A stretch of DNA of 64,000 nucleotides from Nitrospirota bacterium (GTDB taxonomy: Bacteria; Nitrospirota; Thermodesulfovibrionia; UBA6902): contig JACRHD010000019.1 in assembly GCA_016234115.1 (NCBI GenBank), positions 124,001 to 188,000 on the forward strand. The letters are read 5' to 3'. This document shows, piece after piece, positions 9,330 to 17,953 of the stretch. Made by a program: the position numbers and the translations under genes. Numbering within the stretch: position 1 is the stretch's first letter; each line of letters opens with the position of its first letter. The notes under the pieces are model-generated. The model saw only the letters and a list, made by a program, of their open reading frames with translations, made no database searches and had not been told where the DNA came from.

Positions 9330-10253
9330 TTATGTCTGATTGAAAAGCCCGGTGCTTAAATACCTGTCTCCGCGGTCCGGCAAAATAACAACCACTTTTT
9401 TGCCCTTCCCCAGTTTCCCGGCAACCTTCAGCGCCGCCCATGCCGCCGCCCCCGAAGAAATGCCTGCAAGTATCCCCTCTCTTTTAGCCAGCATCCGCGT
9501 CATGGACGCGGCGTCATTATCAGTCACGGGTATTACCTCATTATATATGTCCGCATTCAGTACCCCGGGGAAAAAACCGGCGCCGATGCCCGCGATCTTG
9601 TGCGGACCGGGATTGCCCCCGGACAACACCGGAGACGCCGCCGGTTCAACGGCCGCTATCCATATATCGGGTTTCCGGGACCTCAGGACCTCTCCCACTC
9701 CGGTTATGGTCCCTCCTGTTCCGACCCCCGCCACAAAGCAGTCGATCTCAGGGCCGATGGCGTCGATTATTTCTACTGCGGTCGTCCTTCTGTGTATTTC
9801 AGGATTGGAGGGGTTTTCAAACTGCATGGGCATGAAATAATCCGGGTTCTCCTTCGATATTATCTCCGCCTGCTCCACTGATCCCATCATCCCCTTTGCG
9901 CCAGGCGTCAGGACCGGTTCAGCCCCAAACGCCTGGAAGGTCTGTCTGCGCTCCAGGGACATGGTCTCGGGCATTGTCAATATCAGCCTGTATCCCTTAA
10001 CGGCCGCGACCATGGCCAGTCCGATCCCGGTGTTGCCGCTTGTGGGCTCTATTATGGTCCCGCCGGGCCTTAACCTGCCTTCTCTTTCAGCGGCCTCTAC
10101 CATTGAGAGGGCGATCCTGTCTTTCACGGACCCGCCGGGGTTGTACCCTTCGAGTTTGGCCCAGATCTCCGCGCCGTCAGGATCGGGAATATGGTTCAGC
10201 CTTACAAGAGGTGTATTGCCGATAAGATTTAAAACATCTGCGTGAAGTTTCAT
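9330..10253 (-). CDS. cysK: cysteine synthase A (O-acetylserine sulfhydrylase)
   Basis: PLP-dependent enzyme making L-cysteine from O-acetylserine and sulfide. 307 residues, the usual length. Seen: PLP-binding Lys in PGGSVKDRIA (about 44), the substrate loop PTSGNTGIGLA, the phosphate-binding loop GTGGTITG and the serine near the PLP nitrogen in GISSGAAAWA. Fold type II beta family; cystathionine beta-synthase is less likely as no CBS pair follows. Monocistronic, with a promoter at 10282-10290 and a GGGGA ribosome site. Confidence 0.95.
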   Translation of the reverse strand: MKLHADVLNLIGNTPLVRLNHIPDPDGAEIWAKLEGYNPGGSVKDRIALSMVEAAEREGRLRPGGTIIEPTSGNTGIGLAMVAAVKGYRLILTMPETMSLERRQTFQAFGAEPVLTPGAKGMMGSVEQAEIISKENPDYFMPMQFENPSNPEIHRRTTAVEIIDAIGPEIDCFVAGVGTGGTITGVGEVLRSRKPDIWIAAVEPAASPVLSGGNPGPHKIAGIGAGFFPGVLNADIYNEVIPVTDNDAASMTRMLAKREGILAGISSGAAAWAALKVAGKLGKGKKVVVILPDRGDRYLSTGLFNQT

Positions 10254-10281
10254 GGATGTTCCCCGATTAAGCGCATCGGAA

Positions 10282-10290
10282 ATTATAACA
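10282..10290 (-). promoter_or_regulatory. extended -10 promoter of cysK
   Basis: On the minus strand TGTTATAAT matches the extended -10 consensus TGnTATAAT exactly, 28 nt upstream of the cysK ATG at 10253. No clear -35 is present, as is common for extended -10 promoters. Confidence 0.5.
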
Positions 10291-10401
10291 CATTAGCCAG
10301 AAGAACGGGGTCAAATGTTTAAGGGTTTTTCGAGGGCCGGGAGTTGCGGCTTGCAGAAGCGCAAAGGCAGTCCGGAGGGTCAGAGGAGTTGCTTCATAGC
10401 T

Positions 10402-10541
10402 CGTCACTCCCGTGCATAATGCACCTACTGTTGGCAGTCAGTAAGCGGGAATCCATGGTTCGACAGGCTCACCATGACAAGCTTGTCACCCTGAGCTTGT
10501 CGAAGGGTGGATGCCCGATTAATAACTTCGGGCATGACGTT
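10402..10541. repeat. dispersed composite hairpin repeat, family 1 (copy 2)
   Basis: Full-length copy with left hairpin, core and right hairpin in the same arrangement as 6894-7031. The 22-nt segment at 10413-10434 interrupts it; the bases after it (CAGTCAGTAAGCGGGAATCC) are identical to the insert-free copy at 34680. The remainder of the 386-bp gap (10254-10401 and 10542-10639) holds the cysK promoter, the promoter of the next gene and nothing else recognised. Confidence 0.9.
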
Positions 10542-10585
10542 GAGTTATGCGTCTTTACTTATGAACTCCTTAGCAATAAAGCCGC

Positions 10586-10614
10586 TTGTTACCCATTGCT
10601 TTATCTGGTAAGAT
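10586..10614 (+). promoter_or_regulatory. sigma-70-type promoter of the cysteine hydrolase gene
   Basis: TTGTTA (10586-10591), a 17-nt spacer ending in TGG, then TAAGAT (10609-10614). This fits the vegetative consensus with an extended -10 TG, 25 nt upstream of the start codon at 10640. Confidence 0.5.
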
Positions 10615-10639
10615 GTTTTTTAACAGAAAGGAATTTTGA

Positions 10640-11671
10640 ATGCTGCATCGCGAGCTTCCTGTTCCGCCTTTTTTTGATCCGGGCAAAGTAAGCGAGGTCT
10701 GGAAAGTGCCTTATCAGCAGCGGGCGGAAGAAGCCGAACAATGGTCGCTGCGGCATGACCTGTCGCCTGCCGGAAAGGATTCTCTCAGGATATGCCTTGT
10801 GCTGGTCGATGTCCAGAACACCTTCTGCATTCCGGGATTCGATCTTTACGTAGGCGGCCGCTCCGGCTCCGGGGCCGTAGACGACAACGGCAGGCTGTGC
10901 GAATTTATTTACCGCAACCTCGGCGCGCTTACCCGTATCTGCCCCACCATGGATACCCATCAGGCCATGCAGATATTTCACTGTATCTTTCTGGTCGGCG
11001 AACGGGGAGAACACCCTGCTCCCTTTACGCTCGTCTCCGAGGAAGACGTAAAGGAGGGTCGCTGGAAGTTCAACGAAGCGCTCTGCGAAAGTTTGGGCAT
11101 TTCTCCCGAATACGGCCGGAGGCACATCCTTCATTACGTGCAAAGTTTGAAACAGGGGGGCAAGTATGACCTCACAGTATGGCCCTACCATGCCATGTTA
11201 GGGGGGATCGGACACGCCCTGGTGTCGTCGGTGGAGGAAGCGATTTTTTTCCACACCGTGGCGCGGCTCGCCAGGGCCGATTACCACATAAAGGGAAGCA
11301 ACCCCTTTACCGAGCATTATTCAGTGATAGGCCCGGAAGTGCTGATGGGGCCGGATGGAGAGACCATGGCGGAAAAGAGCGCGTATTTTGCCGCTCTGCT
11401 GTCCGGTTTTGACGCCGTTGTAATTGCGGGACAGGCAAAAAGCCATTGTGTGGCCTGGACGATCGGGGACCTGTTGAGCGACCTTCGCGACCGGAGGGAC
11501 CTGACCGGGAAGGTTTATCTCCTTGAAGACTGCGCTTCCCCGGTGGTCATACCGGGAGTTATCGATTATACCGAAGAGGCGAACGCGGCCTTCATGCGGT
11601 TCGCCGAAGCCGGGGCGCACATTGTTAAATCAACCGATCCGGTTGCGACCTGGCCGGGGATGAACTATTAA
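10640..11671 (+). CDS. isochorismatase/nicotinamidase-like cysteine hydrolase
   Basis: A 343-residue cysteine hydrolase family protein. Seen: Asp of the catalytic triad in CLVLVDVQNTF (about residue 57), and the catalytic Cys in GQAKSHCVAWT with the preceding Ala that stabilises the cis-peptide typical of the family. It is longer than usual nicotinamidases (about 200 residues) because of a roughly 40-residue N-terminal extension and internal loops. Substrate unknown: nicotinamide is possible, given a nicotinate phosphoribosyltransferase 4.5 kb away, but not shown. Ribosome site AAGGA. Stands alone between a promoter and a convergent EamA gene. Confidence 0.8.
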   Translation: MLHRELPVPPFFDPGKVSEVWKVPYQQRAEEAEQWSLRHDLSPAGKDSLRICLVLVDVQNTFCIPGFDLYVGGRSGSGAVDDNGRLCEFIYRNLGALTRICPTMDTHQAMQIFHCIFLVGERGEHPAPFTLVSEEDVKEGRWKFNEALCESLGISPEYGRRHILHYVQSLKQGGKYDLTVWPYHAMLGGIGHALVSSVEEAIFFHTVARLARADYHIKGSNPFTEHYSVIGPEVLMGPDGETMAEKSAYFAALLSGFDAVVIAGQAKSHCVAWTIGDLLSDLRDRRDLTGKVYLLEDCASPVVIPGVIDYTEEANAAFMRFAEAGAHIVKSTDPVATWPGMNY

Positions 11672-11675
11672 CTAC

Positions 11676-11762
11676 GGGTTCGAGGGTTCAAGGGGTCAGG
11701 GTTGAAGTGATAGTTATGAGAGTCACTGTCACCCTTGAACCCTCGGCCCCTTGGACCCTTCA
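11676..11762. repeat. inverted word array 2 (8-nt word GGGTTCAA)
   Basis: Left arm 11676-11707 contains octamers GGGTTCGA, GGGTTCAA, GGGGTCA, GGGTTGAA; right arm 11731-11762 carries their reverse complements. It lies between two convergent genes and its last bases form the stop codon of the EamA gene. A hairpin here could act as a bidirectional terminator. Confidence 0.85.
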
Positions 11763-12629
11763 CTCTTTTTTGGCCCGCATTATCAAATACCCCGAGCACA
11801 ATATCAAGGCCCCTCCTAACAATGCGTGCAACCCCGGCTCTTCGCGCAGGAAAATCAGCGCGAGGATTATCGCCCCGACGGGTTCGAGATAGCCGAGTAT
11901 CGCGGCCTCGTTCGCCTTCACGCTCCTGAACCCCTGGACATAAAGGACCGGGGCAATGGTTGAATGGACAATCCCCATAAAAGCGAGATACGGGATTGCA
12001 TGCAAGGGGAAGGGCCCGCTCTTCAGCATCACCGGCAGAAGCAGCAGCGCTATAACTGAATTCTGCGCGCAGATGACCGCGATGGAGGAGTAATGCAAGG
12101 CTATTTTTCTTAAGATCAGTATTATGAAGGCATATGCCAGCCCCGAGCTCGCGCCTGCTATGATGCCGTTACGTTCGTTTTCATTCATCGAGGCCCATTC
12201 ATACGGAGACGGCGCGCCCAGGATAAGCCATAACCCGAAGGACGACAGCGCTATCGCCAGCCATGTCGCCTTCAGTATTTTTTCCCTTAAGAAAAACGGC
12301 GCGGTCAATGCAACAAATATCGGGGCGGTATAATGCGTCAAAACGGCATTGGCGATGGTCGTGTGGGTGAACGCGAAATAGAAGAGGAGCACGTTGGCAA
12401 GCGAAAAGACAGGCAGCAGGACAAATATTAATAATTTGTAAGAGCCGGTATCGGATTTATAGGACGCCCCAAGCCGGCCCGTAAGCGTTAGAAGGGACAA
12501 TTGAAAGAGCCCCGCAATCGCCGAGGAGTAAAAAACAATCCCCTCATTCGGTATCCCTATCTTCCTTATGAATATGCCGAGCGAGCTCCAGAGAAGGATG
12601 GCTGTGATGATTTTAATGTAGCCTGTCAA
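11760..12629 (-). CDS. EamA/DMT-family transporter
   Basis: Inner-membrane protein of 289 residues with about ten hydrophobic helices in two homologous EamA halves (first about 1-135, second about 150-285), typical of drug/metabolite exporters. Conserved features include LTHYTAPIFVAL at the end of the first half and GYLEPVGAIILALIFLREEP in the second. Substrate not predictable. It starts with TTG overlapping the stop of the upstream restriction-modification gene (TTGA), with AGAAGGA inside that gene, so it looks translationally coupled to it. Confidence 0.88.
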   Translation of the reverse strand: MTGYIKIITAILLWSSLGIFIRKIGIPNEGIVFYSSAIAGLFQLSLLTLTGRLGASYKSDTGSYKLLIFVLLPVFSLANVLLFYFAFTHTTIANAVLTHYTAPIFVALTAPFFLREKILKATWLAIALSSFGLWLILGAPSPYEWASMNENERNGIIAGASSGLAYAFIILILRKIALHYSSIAVICAQNSVIALLLLPVMLKSGPFPLHAIPYLAFMGIVHSTIAPVLYVQGFRSVKANEAAILGYLEPVGAIILALIFLREEPGLHALLGGALILCSGYLIMRAKKE

Positions 12630-15600
12630 ACCGCGTCCTTCTCAATTTCAGGATAAATTTTATCGATTGCCCGCTGGACGTCTATGGTCTTTTGAAGAGC
12701 GGTTACAACTTTGCAATAATGCTTAATGTCCTCAAGAGATAACGACCTCCCTTTTCTGTCCTTCAGCCATTTTTCACAGACCTGGTAACCGCCTATTTGA
12801 TACGCCCATACTTCAGGTTTAATATTCTCAAAATATTGATTCTTGTTAATATACAATTTCTCATTTTCATATCTCAGTTTATCAATTCTGTTATTCCCAT
12901 TGCCTTGATACTTAACAACCGGCATATCAAGCTCGGATGATTTAAGTAAGTGCAAACCGATAAGTTTCTCACCATACTCTCCCATTTTCTCGAACAGGTT
13001 GTAATCTTTTGTAAAAGGGATTCGTGGAAAATCAATCCTCAAAAATTCGGCATACGTTGCACGATATATGTTTGAATAAAGCACTGCGTAAATGTAATAG
13101 AATATTTCTTCAGGAGATGGCTGTTTCCTGTAAGCTGATGAAAGGCTATCCATAAAAGATTCGGAAATATTCGGCTTCCTGATCCTATAAGGAGTCTCCG
13201 GTTCAAAAAGCATCAAAACCTTTCCTAAAGATTTTCCTTTTTTAGGTTTGTTTGTGTCGATATAAAGATAAAGGGGGAAAAGATAATCTATAGTTTTTAA
13301 AGAGACGGCAACATGCTCTATGATCCTATCCGTGCACAGGATGTGCGACCAGGGTATTCTGGGCTCCACTCTTCTAGGCGCAACGAGTCCGAGATTGTCA
13401 TGCAACATGTGTTGAATGACTTCCTTTCGAGACCTTTCAATTACAGCATCGTGATAGAAGATGTGTCTTTCGTCGAACGGCCGATATAGAATTTTGGAAA
13501 ACGCCATATCCCATGCATTATCCTTCATCACCGCTGCTCTCGCATCTTTCAACTTCCAGTTGGATTTATCTGTTAAGTCATAGGTCCGTCCGACAATTTC
13601 ATCGGGTATCTTCGTGTCTCTGAACTGTAAAAGCCTTCTGCGGAGTTTGTCCTTGTCAAAATCAATAACAAAGTTGTCCCTTGAAGTTACAATTCCGACG
13701 CTGTTTACAGGAAAAATGTCCGTAATCTTTGGAAATCTTTCATAGACAGCCAACAGCCGCTCGTCATACGGGATAAACAAATAGAACTCAGATTTTGGAG
13801 TCAGTTCTTCCCACCTCGTAGTTGTTAAATCATTTTTATTAAGCCAATCATATTTATCTTCCCATAGGCCCCATAGCTCAGAATGAGAAATCTTTTTCTT
13901 TAGCCCCTTCTTCTTGATAAATAAAGCAATCGCCACTCCCTGCTGAATATCGAAAACATTCTCATCCTTAGAGCCATCAGGACATTTTTCTTTCTTGAGT
14001 GCATTGCCATGAAGATCCAGTAAATAAATTTCGTCAAAACTCTTCATGAGAGACTGACGCATACCCCTGAAAGTCGGGTTATCAAGATAACTGTGGTTTG
14101 TTATGAAGCCTAAAACTCCTTCACCGGTCTGATCAATCTTCCATTGCGCAAAGCGAATGAACTTGACATAATCATCCTGAAGCCATTTAGGATTTTTCTC
14201 TCTGAGAGGTCTACCGTCAATCCAATGATAAGTTTTTATTTCTTTAGTTATCCAGTCTCCGATGTTAGTTGAATGCCCCGAATACGGAGGGTTGCCGAGG
14301 ATTGCAAGGATAGGCTTTTCCTTCTTAACCTTACCGGCCAGATGTGATTCTTCGGAAAGAGACGCCATGCCCGGCAGGGATGTTTGTTCGAGCTCCTCCA
14401 TTTCAAGCGTATTAGTGAGATAAAGCTTGAACCTGTCATCCTTCTGCAATCTATACCCGAGTTCTTCTAAAAGAAAAGACATCTTCAGATGGCCGACAGC
14501 ATATGGAGCCATCATTAATTCAAACGCATAATAGTTCTTCAAAATATGATTCTTAATGAGGTCTGCTTTTCCTCCTTCGCCATACTTGGAGGTAAATTCT
14601 TCCATAGCAAGTTTGCTTGTTCCAGCAAGAAAGGTCAGCGTCCCTGCCGCAGGGTCCAACACAGTAACAGATTCAGACGCAAAACCGTCCTTCTTGCCGA
14701 AATATTCTTTCAGGATTATATTTAAAGAACGGACAATATAAGATACCACCGGTTCGGGTGTGTAATAGACCCCGCGCTTCTCCCTTTCCTTCGGGTCGTA
14801 TTCCGCAAGGAATGTCTCATAAAAATGAATGATCGGGTCGCTGCCTTTGCCTTCATGATAAAATTTATGAAGTGTCTGTTTAACATCGGCAACCGAAAGG
14901 ACTTCAGATATGTCGTCGACAATCCATTCCATCTGGGGAGGTAAATCTTCAAGGGACACAAACCTGAAGACATCTCTTAAAATCCCGATCGTCCTCGGAA
15001 TGTAATCAAATGCAAGCTTCCTGTTAAAACCGTTTTCAGCGCGGGTCCTTGCCGCAAAAAGGCCGTAGGTTATTGTCTGGCTGTAAAGGTCCGCAAAATC
15101 TTCTTTTGAAAGTCCGTGAATGAGATACTTTTGAAACGCCTCATAAAATCCGAGAATAAATCCTTTTCCTTTTCTCTCTTCTTCCTTCAGTTCCTCAATT
15201 ATAACCTGCTCTTTTAAAAACCTCGTCCTCTTTGCAAGCTCTTCGGCAAGGGTCTTCGCCGTGTATGCCGCGGGCAGGGAAAAAGAGAAGAACCTTTCAA
15301 GGAGACCAAAAAATTCCTGTTCCTTTTCGACAGGCGGGACGGTGTCGAGTTTGTATATCAAAAATGGCCTTGCAATCTGAACGCTGTCAATCATCCGCCC
15401 GTCCCGATAAAGCCTGAATTCAAAGAAGTTGGTCAATATCAAATTCGGGAAGGTACGCAGATAGCGCTTCAACTGCTCGGTGTCTTCTGCCTGGTCCAGG
15501 TATTTTACAGTCGGGGCCTTGGCTTCAATATATCCGACGATATGCTGTTTTCCGTCCCATACCCTGAAATCCGGGTTCCCGGCATCGGTCTTTTGCGGAA

Positions 15601-15742
15601 TAGTCGTAACGTGTATACGTTTCTTTTTTACAGATTCAGCATAATTTCTGAAAAGCCCCTCGACGCAGGAGTAGTAACTGGATTCCGTCGCATCGCCGCG
15701 TTTGGCGACCTCAAATATATTTCTTAAATACGCTTTCAGCAT
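12626..15742 (-). CDS. type IIG (type ISP-like) restriction-modification enzyme, single chain
   Basis: A 1038-residue fused endonuclease and adenine methyltransferase. N-terminal PD-(D/E)xK nuclease: P57-D58 and E73-A-K75 in PDFRVWD...YIEAKAP. Methylase part: motif I LDPAAGTL around D363 and motif IV NPPY at N484-Y487, an m6A-type signature. The last roughly 350 residues resemble the type ISP/IIL target-recognition domain. There is no helicase or ATPase, so it should be an ATP-independent self-contained restriction-modification protein. No Shine-Dalgarno at the ATG (CACTATAAATG). Its lysine-rich, AT-richer sequence differs from neighbouring housekeeping genes, suggesting acquisition. Recognition site unknown. 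Confidence 0.88.
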   Translation of the reverse strand: MLKAYLRNIFEVAKRGDATESSYYSCVEGLFRNYAESVKKKRIHVTTIPQKTDAGNPDFRVWDGKQHIVGYIEAKAPTVKYLDQAEDTEQLKRYLRTFPNLILTNFFEFRLYRDGRMIDSVQIARPFLIYKLDTVPPVEKEQEFFGLLERFFSFSLPAAYTAKTLAEELAKRTRFLKEQVIIEELKEEERKGKGFILGFYEAFQKYLIHGLSKEDFADLYSQTITYGLFAARTRAENGFNRKLAFDYIPRTIGILRDVFRFVSLEDLPPQMEWIVDDISEVLSVADVKQTLHKFYHEGKGSDPIIHFYETFLAEYDPKEREKRGVYYTPEPVVSYIVRSLNIILKEYFGKKDGFASESVTVLDPAAGTLTFLAGTSKLAMEEFTSKYGEGGKADLIKNHILKNYYAFELMMAPYAVGHLKMSFLLEELGYRLQKDDRFKLYLTNTLEMEELEQTSLPGMASLSEESHLAGKVKKEKPILAILGNPPYSGHSTNIGDWITKEIKTYHWIDGRPLREKNPKWLQDDYVKFIRFAQWKIDQTGEGVLGFITNHSYLDNPTFRGMRQSLMKSFDEIYLLDLHGNALKKEKCPDGSKDENVFDIQQGVAIALFIKKKGLKKKISHSELWGLWEDKYDWLNKNDLTTTRWEELTPKSEFYLFIPYDERLLAVYERFPKITDIFPVNSVGIVTSRDNFVIDFDKDKLRRRLLQFRDTKIPDEIVGRTYDLTDKSNWKLKDARAAVMKDNAWDMAFSKILYRPFDERHIFYHDAVIERSRKEVIQHMLHDNLGLVAPRRVEPRIPWSHILCTDRIIEHVAVSLKTIDYLFPLYLYIDTNKPKKGKSLGKVLMLFEPETPYRIRKPNISESFMDSLSSAYRKQPSPEEIFYYIYAVLYSNIYRATYAEFLRIDFPRIPFTKDYNLFEKMGEYGEKLIGLHLLKSSELDMPVVKYQGNGNNRIDKLRYENEKLYINKNQYFENIKPEVWAYQIGGYQVCEKWLKDRKGRSLSLEDIKHYCKVVTALQKTIDVQRAIDKIYPEIEKDAV

Positions 15743-15788
15743 TTATAGTGACTGGTTTAGTTATGCCTAACAGGCTGCTTAAAAAGAT

Positions 15789-15965
15789 CGTCATTCCCGA
15801 GGTAGTAATCGGGAATCCAATTTAAAATTCGGCCAATATTATCCCCGTCAAAATTCACCGCTTAATTTTAATCGAATGTGGAATAAACGGCAAGGGTTAT
15901 CAGGTGATTTGTGTCAAGCCAAATTTAAAATGTCCGGTTTTTACCAAAATAGAAATGTCCGGTTT
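15789..15965. repeat. decayed repeat region upstream of the type IIG enzyme
   Basis: The 388-bp gap 15743-16130 has no gene. It holds a half copy of family 1 (15789-15822, GTCATTCCCG ... CGGGAATCC) and two direct copies of AAATGTCCGGTTT (15928-15940 and 15953-15965, spaced 25 bp). The latter resemble the repeated ends of IS21-type elements, but no transposase gene is nearby, so this would be a relic at most. Confidence 0.45.
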
Positions 15966-16057
15966 GTTGTTTCGCATATGCCCTCGGTAATCTTTGCGAT
16001 TTGAGGCCCTGCCGCCATGGATGATGGGAGATTTTTCTGAAAAATGTTTTTATTTCA

Positions 16058-16093
16058 AAATCCCCCTTAATCCCCCTTTTTCAAAGGGGGAGA
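16058..16093. repeat. dispersed hairpin repeat, family 2 (half copy b)
   Basis: One half of family 2 (AAATCCCCCTTAATCCCCC ... AAAGGGGG), 38 bp from the stop of the nicotinate phosphoribosyltransferase gene. A hairpin here could terminate that transcript. Confidence 0.7.
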
Positions 16094-16130
16094 CACCAAT
16101 CAACAAAGTGTGAGAACAGCTTGTGAGGTA

Positions 16131-17288
16131 TCACAATTCCAACCGCTTCACCTGCTCCAGCACAAAAGTCCTTATATCTTTAGCAGGGGAGAGTTTCTGC
16201 AGGGCTTTGCCTTTGTCACAGAACGGGACGAGCACGTCATTGAATTTACCGCCGCACCGGCATCCGTGCTTTTTGCCGTCGTTCGGGACTATGCCGGAGG
16301 CGTTGCACTTCCGGCAGCGCAGCACCCGCTTGCTGCCCGACCATTTGCCCCTTTTGGCAAGAGGCGTTCCGTCCACTTCCATTATATCCATTGCGAAATC
16401 GACAACCGGGGCGTTGCTTATCGATGTGCCTATCCCATAGGCGTCGACAACCGGGTTCAGGACAGGCAGGTCTTCTTCCTTAAGGCCGCCGCTTACATAA
16501 AGTTTGACATTGTTATGTCCCCTCAAATTCAGCTCCCACCTCACTTCTTCAAGGATGCGATAGAAATTCCCCCTCCTTGATCCGGGTGTGTCGAGCCTCA
16601 TTGCATATAACTTCCCGCCCATGGCCTCCGCAACGTTGAGCGCCTCAAATTTCTCATCGAGAAAGGTATCGATGAGCGCGACCCTTTTGAATTTGGGCTC
16701 CAGCACCTCGTCGTACGCCTTTATCGCTTCAACCGTAGAGCCGATGCAGATTATAAGCGCGTGAGGCATTGTGCCCATCGGGTCTTCACCTATGATCTCC
16801 CCGGATCTCACAACGGCGACCCCGTCACAGCCCCCGACATATGCGTTCCTCTCGATCATCGGCGCCAAAACCGGATGCATCCTCCTGGCCCCGAAGCTGA
16901 TCACAGGGCGCTCTCCCGCAAGCTTTTTGAAACGCGCGGCCTTTGTGGCAATGCCTGAGGCCTGGCATATGAGTCCCAGCAGGGCCGTCTCGAATACACA
17001 GAAATCCTGATACCTGCCCTCGATCTCCATCACCGGCTCATACGGGTAAAAAACCGTGCCTTCCCTGAAGGCCCTGACCCTGACCGAAAGCTGATTCAGG
17101 AGATACGCTACCTCTTCCATCCCGGCAAGCACCGCCCACTGATAGTCGCCGGGGAGGGTCTTTGCGATAAACTCGGCCTTCACGACAGGGTTGACCTTTT
17201 TTGCCTTCAGTATTTTCAGGGTGCGCTCGAAATAGACATCGGTGATCTTGCCCTGAAGGATGTCTTTAGCGTCAGCCGTGTGGAACAT
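16131..17288 (-). CDS. pncB: nicotinate phosphoribosyltransferase with C-terminal zinc ribbon
   Basis: NAD salvage enzyme converting nicotinate and PRPP to nicotinate mononucleotide. 385 residues, matching the shorter archaeal/bacterial NAPRTase class. Seen: SFGARRMHP (about 150) and the conserved substrate loop, ALIDTFLDEK with the PRPP-site Asp, VSGGLKEEDL and YGIGTSIS for phosphate binding. The C-terminus has a four-cysteine ribbon CRKCNASG...CRCGG (about 328-350), a feature of this subclass. Starts with ATG 17288; the gap upstream to coaD is a word array. It may share a pathway with the nicotinamidase-like protein at 10640, but that link is inference. Confidence 0.9.
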   Translation of the reverse strand: MFHTADAKDILQGKITDVYFERTLKILKAKKVNPVVKAEFIAKTLPGDYQWAVLAGMEEVAYLLNQLSVRVRAFREGTVFYPYEPVMEIEGRYQDFCVFETALLGLICQASGIATKAARFKKLAGERPVISFGARRMHPVLAPMIERNAYVGGCDGVAVVRSGEIIGEDPMGTMPHALIICIGSTVEAIKAYDEVLEPKFKRVALIDTFLDEKFEALNVAEAMGGKLYAMRLDTPGSRRGNFYRILEEVRWELNLRGHNNVKLYVSGGLKEEDLPVLNPVVDAYGIGTSISNAPVVDFAMDIMEVDGTPLAKRGKWSGSKRVLRCRKCNASGIVPNDGKKHGCRCGGKFNDVLVPFCDKGKALQKLSPAKDIRTFVLEQVKRLEL

Positions 17289-17303
17289 ATCGCCTCCGAT
17301 TTT

Positions 17304-17403
17304 AGAGTTCTGGAGTTAAAAGAGTTTATAGAGTTTATAGAGTTTTGGAGTTTCAACTAAACTCTTTAAACACCCCAAACTCTTTTAACTCTTTAAACTC
17401 TTC
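17304..17403. repeat. inverted word array 3 (9-nt word AGAGTTTAA)
   Basis: Left arm 17304-17352 has nonamers such as AGAGTTTAT (twice) and AGAGTTTTG; right arm 17356-17403 is the reverse complement with AGAGTTTAA, AGAGTTAAA, AGAGTTTGG. The right arm reaches into the coaD gene, whose last codons and TAA stop (17393-17395) are array sequence. Confidence 0.88.
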
Positions 17404-17881
17404 TTTTAAACTTTTCTTTCAGGGCCTTCTCGACAACTTCAGGGACCAGCCCTTTCACTGAGCCCCCAAACGACGCGACCTCTTTGACCAGAGTCGATGA
17501 AAGGAGGGTATACTCTTCACTCGGCATCATGAAGACTGTTTCGATGTTTGAGTCGAGCCGCCTGTTCATAAGCGCCATCTGCAGCTCATACTCAAAGTCG
17601 GAGACCGCCCGCAGTCCGCGGACAATAGCGATGCTCCTGTTTTTCTGCGCATATTTGATCAGGAGGTTGCTGAATGACTCTATCCTCAGCCTCTTGAAAT
17701 TCTTCGTCGATTCCCTGATTAAATGGAGTCTTTCCTTGACGGTAAACAGGGGCTGTTTTTTATAGCTCGGGGCCACGGCGACAATTACTTCGTCGAATAT
17801 CTTCAGGGTCCTTTGCATGAGGTCGATATGGCCATTGGTAAAAGGATCGAATGTTCCCGGGTAAATCGCTGTCTTGCTCAT
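17393..17881 (-). CDS. coaD: pantetheine-phosphate adenylyltransferase
   Basis: Penultimate step of coenzyme A synthesis: 4'-phosphopantetheine plus ATP gives dephospho-CoA. 162 residues, the standard length. Seen: nucleotide-binding YPGTFDPFTNGHIDL (residues 7-21, the HxGH-type motif as TNGH), GLRAVSDFEYELQMA and the ISSTxxKE-like motif LLSSTLVKEVASFGG. The final residues KRRV and the stop codon come from the adjacent word array, so the extreme C-terminus may have been rewritten without loss of the domain. Probably co-transcribed with rsmD upstream (72 bp gap), a common gene pair. Confidence 0.95.
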   Translation of the reverse strand: MSKTAIYPGTFDPFTNGHIDLMQRTLKIFDEVIVAVAPSYKKQPLFTVKERLHLIRESTKNFKRLRIESFSNLLIKYAQKNRSIAIVRGLRAVSDFEYELQMALMNRRLDSNIETVFMMPSEEYTLLSSTLVKEVASFGGSVKGLVPEVVEKALKEKFKRRV

Positions 17882-17953
17882 TCTTTCTCCCTTGCTGAAG
17901 ATTATATCATTAAAAAGGAACAGGGTTTAGGATATATTTATCCCCCATAACCC

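Noticed and set aside
15928-15965. IS21-type element suspected from repeated AAATGTCCGGTTT
   Set aside because: No istA/istB-like gene, only two short direct repeats; kept only as a possible relic.
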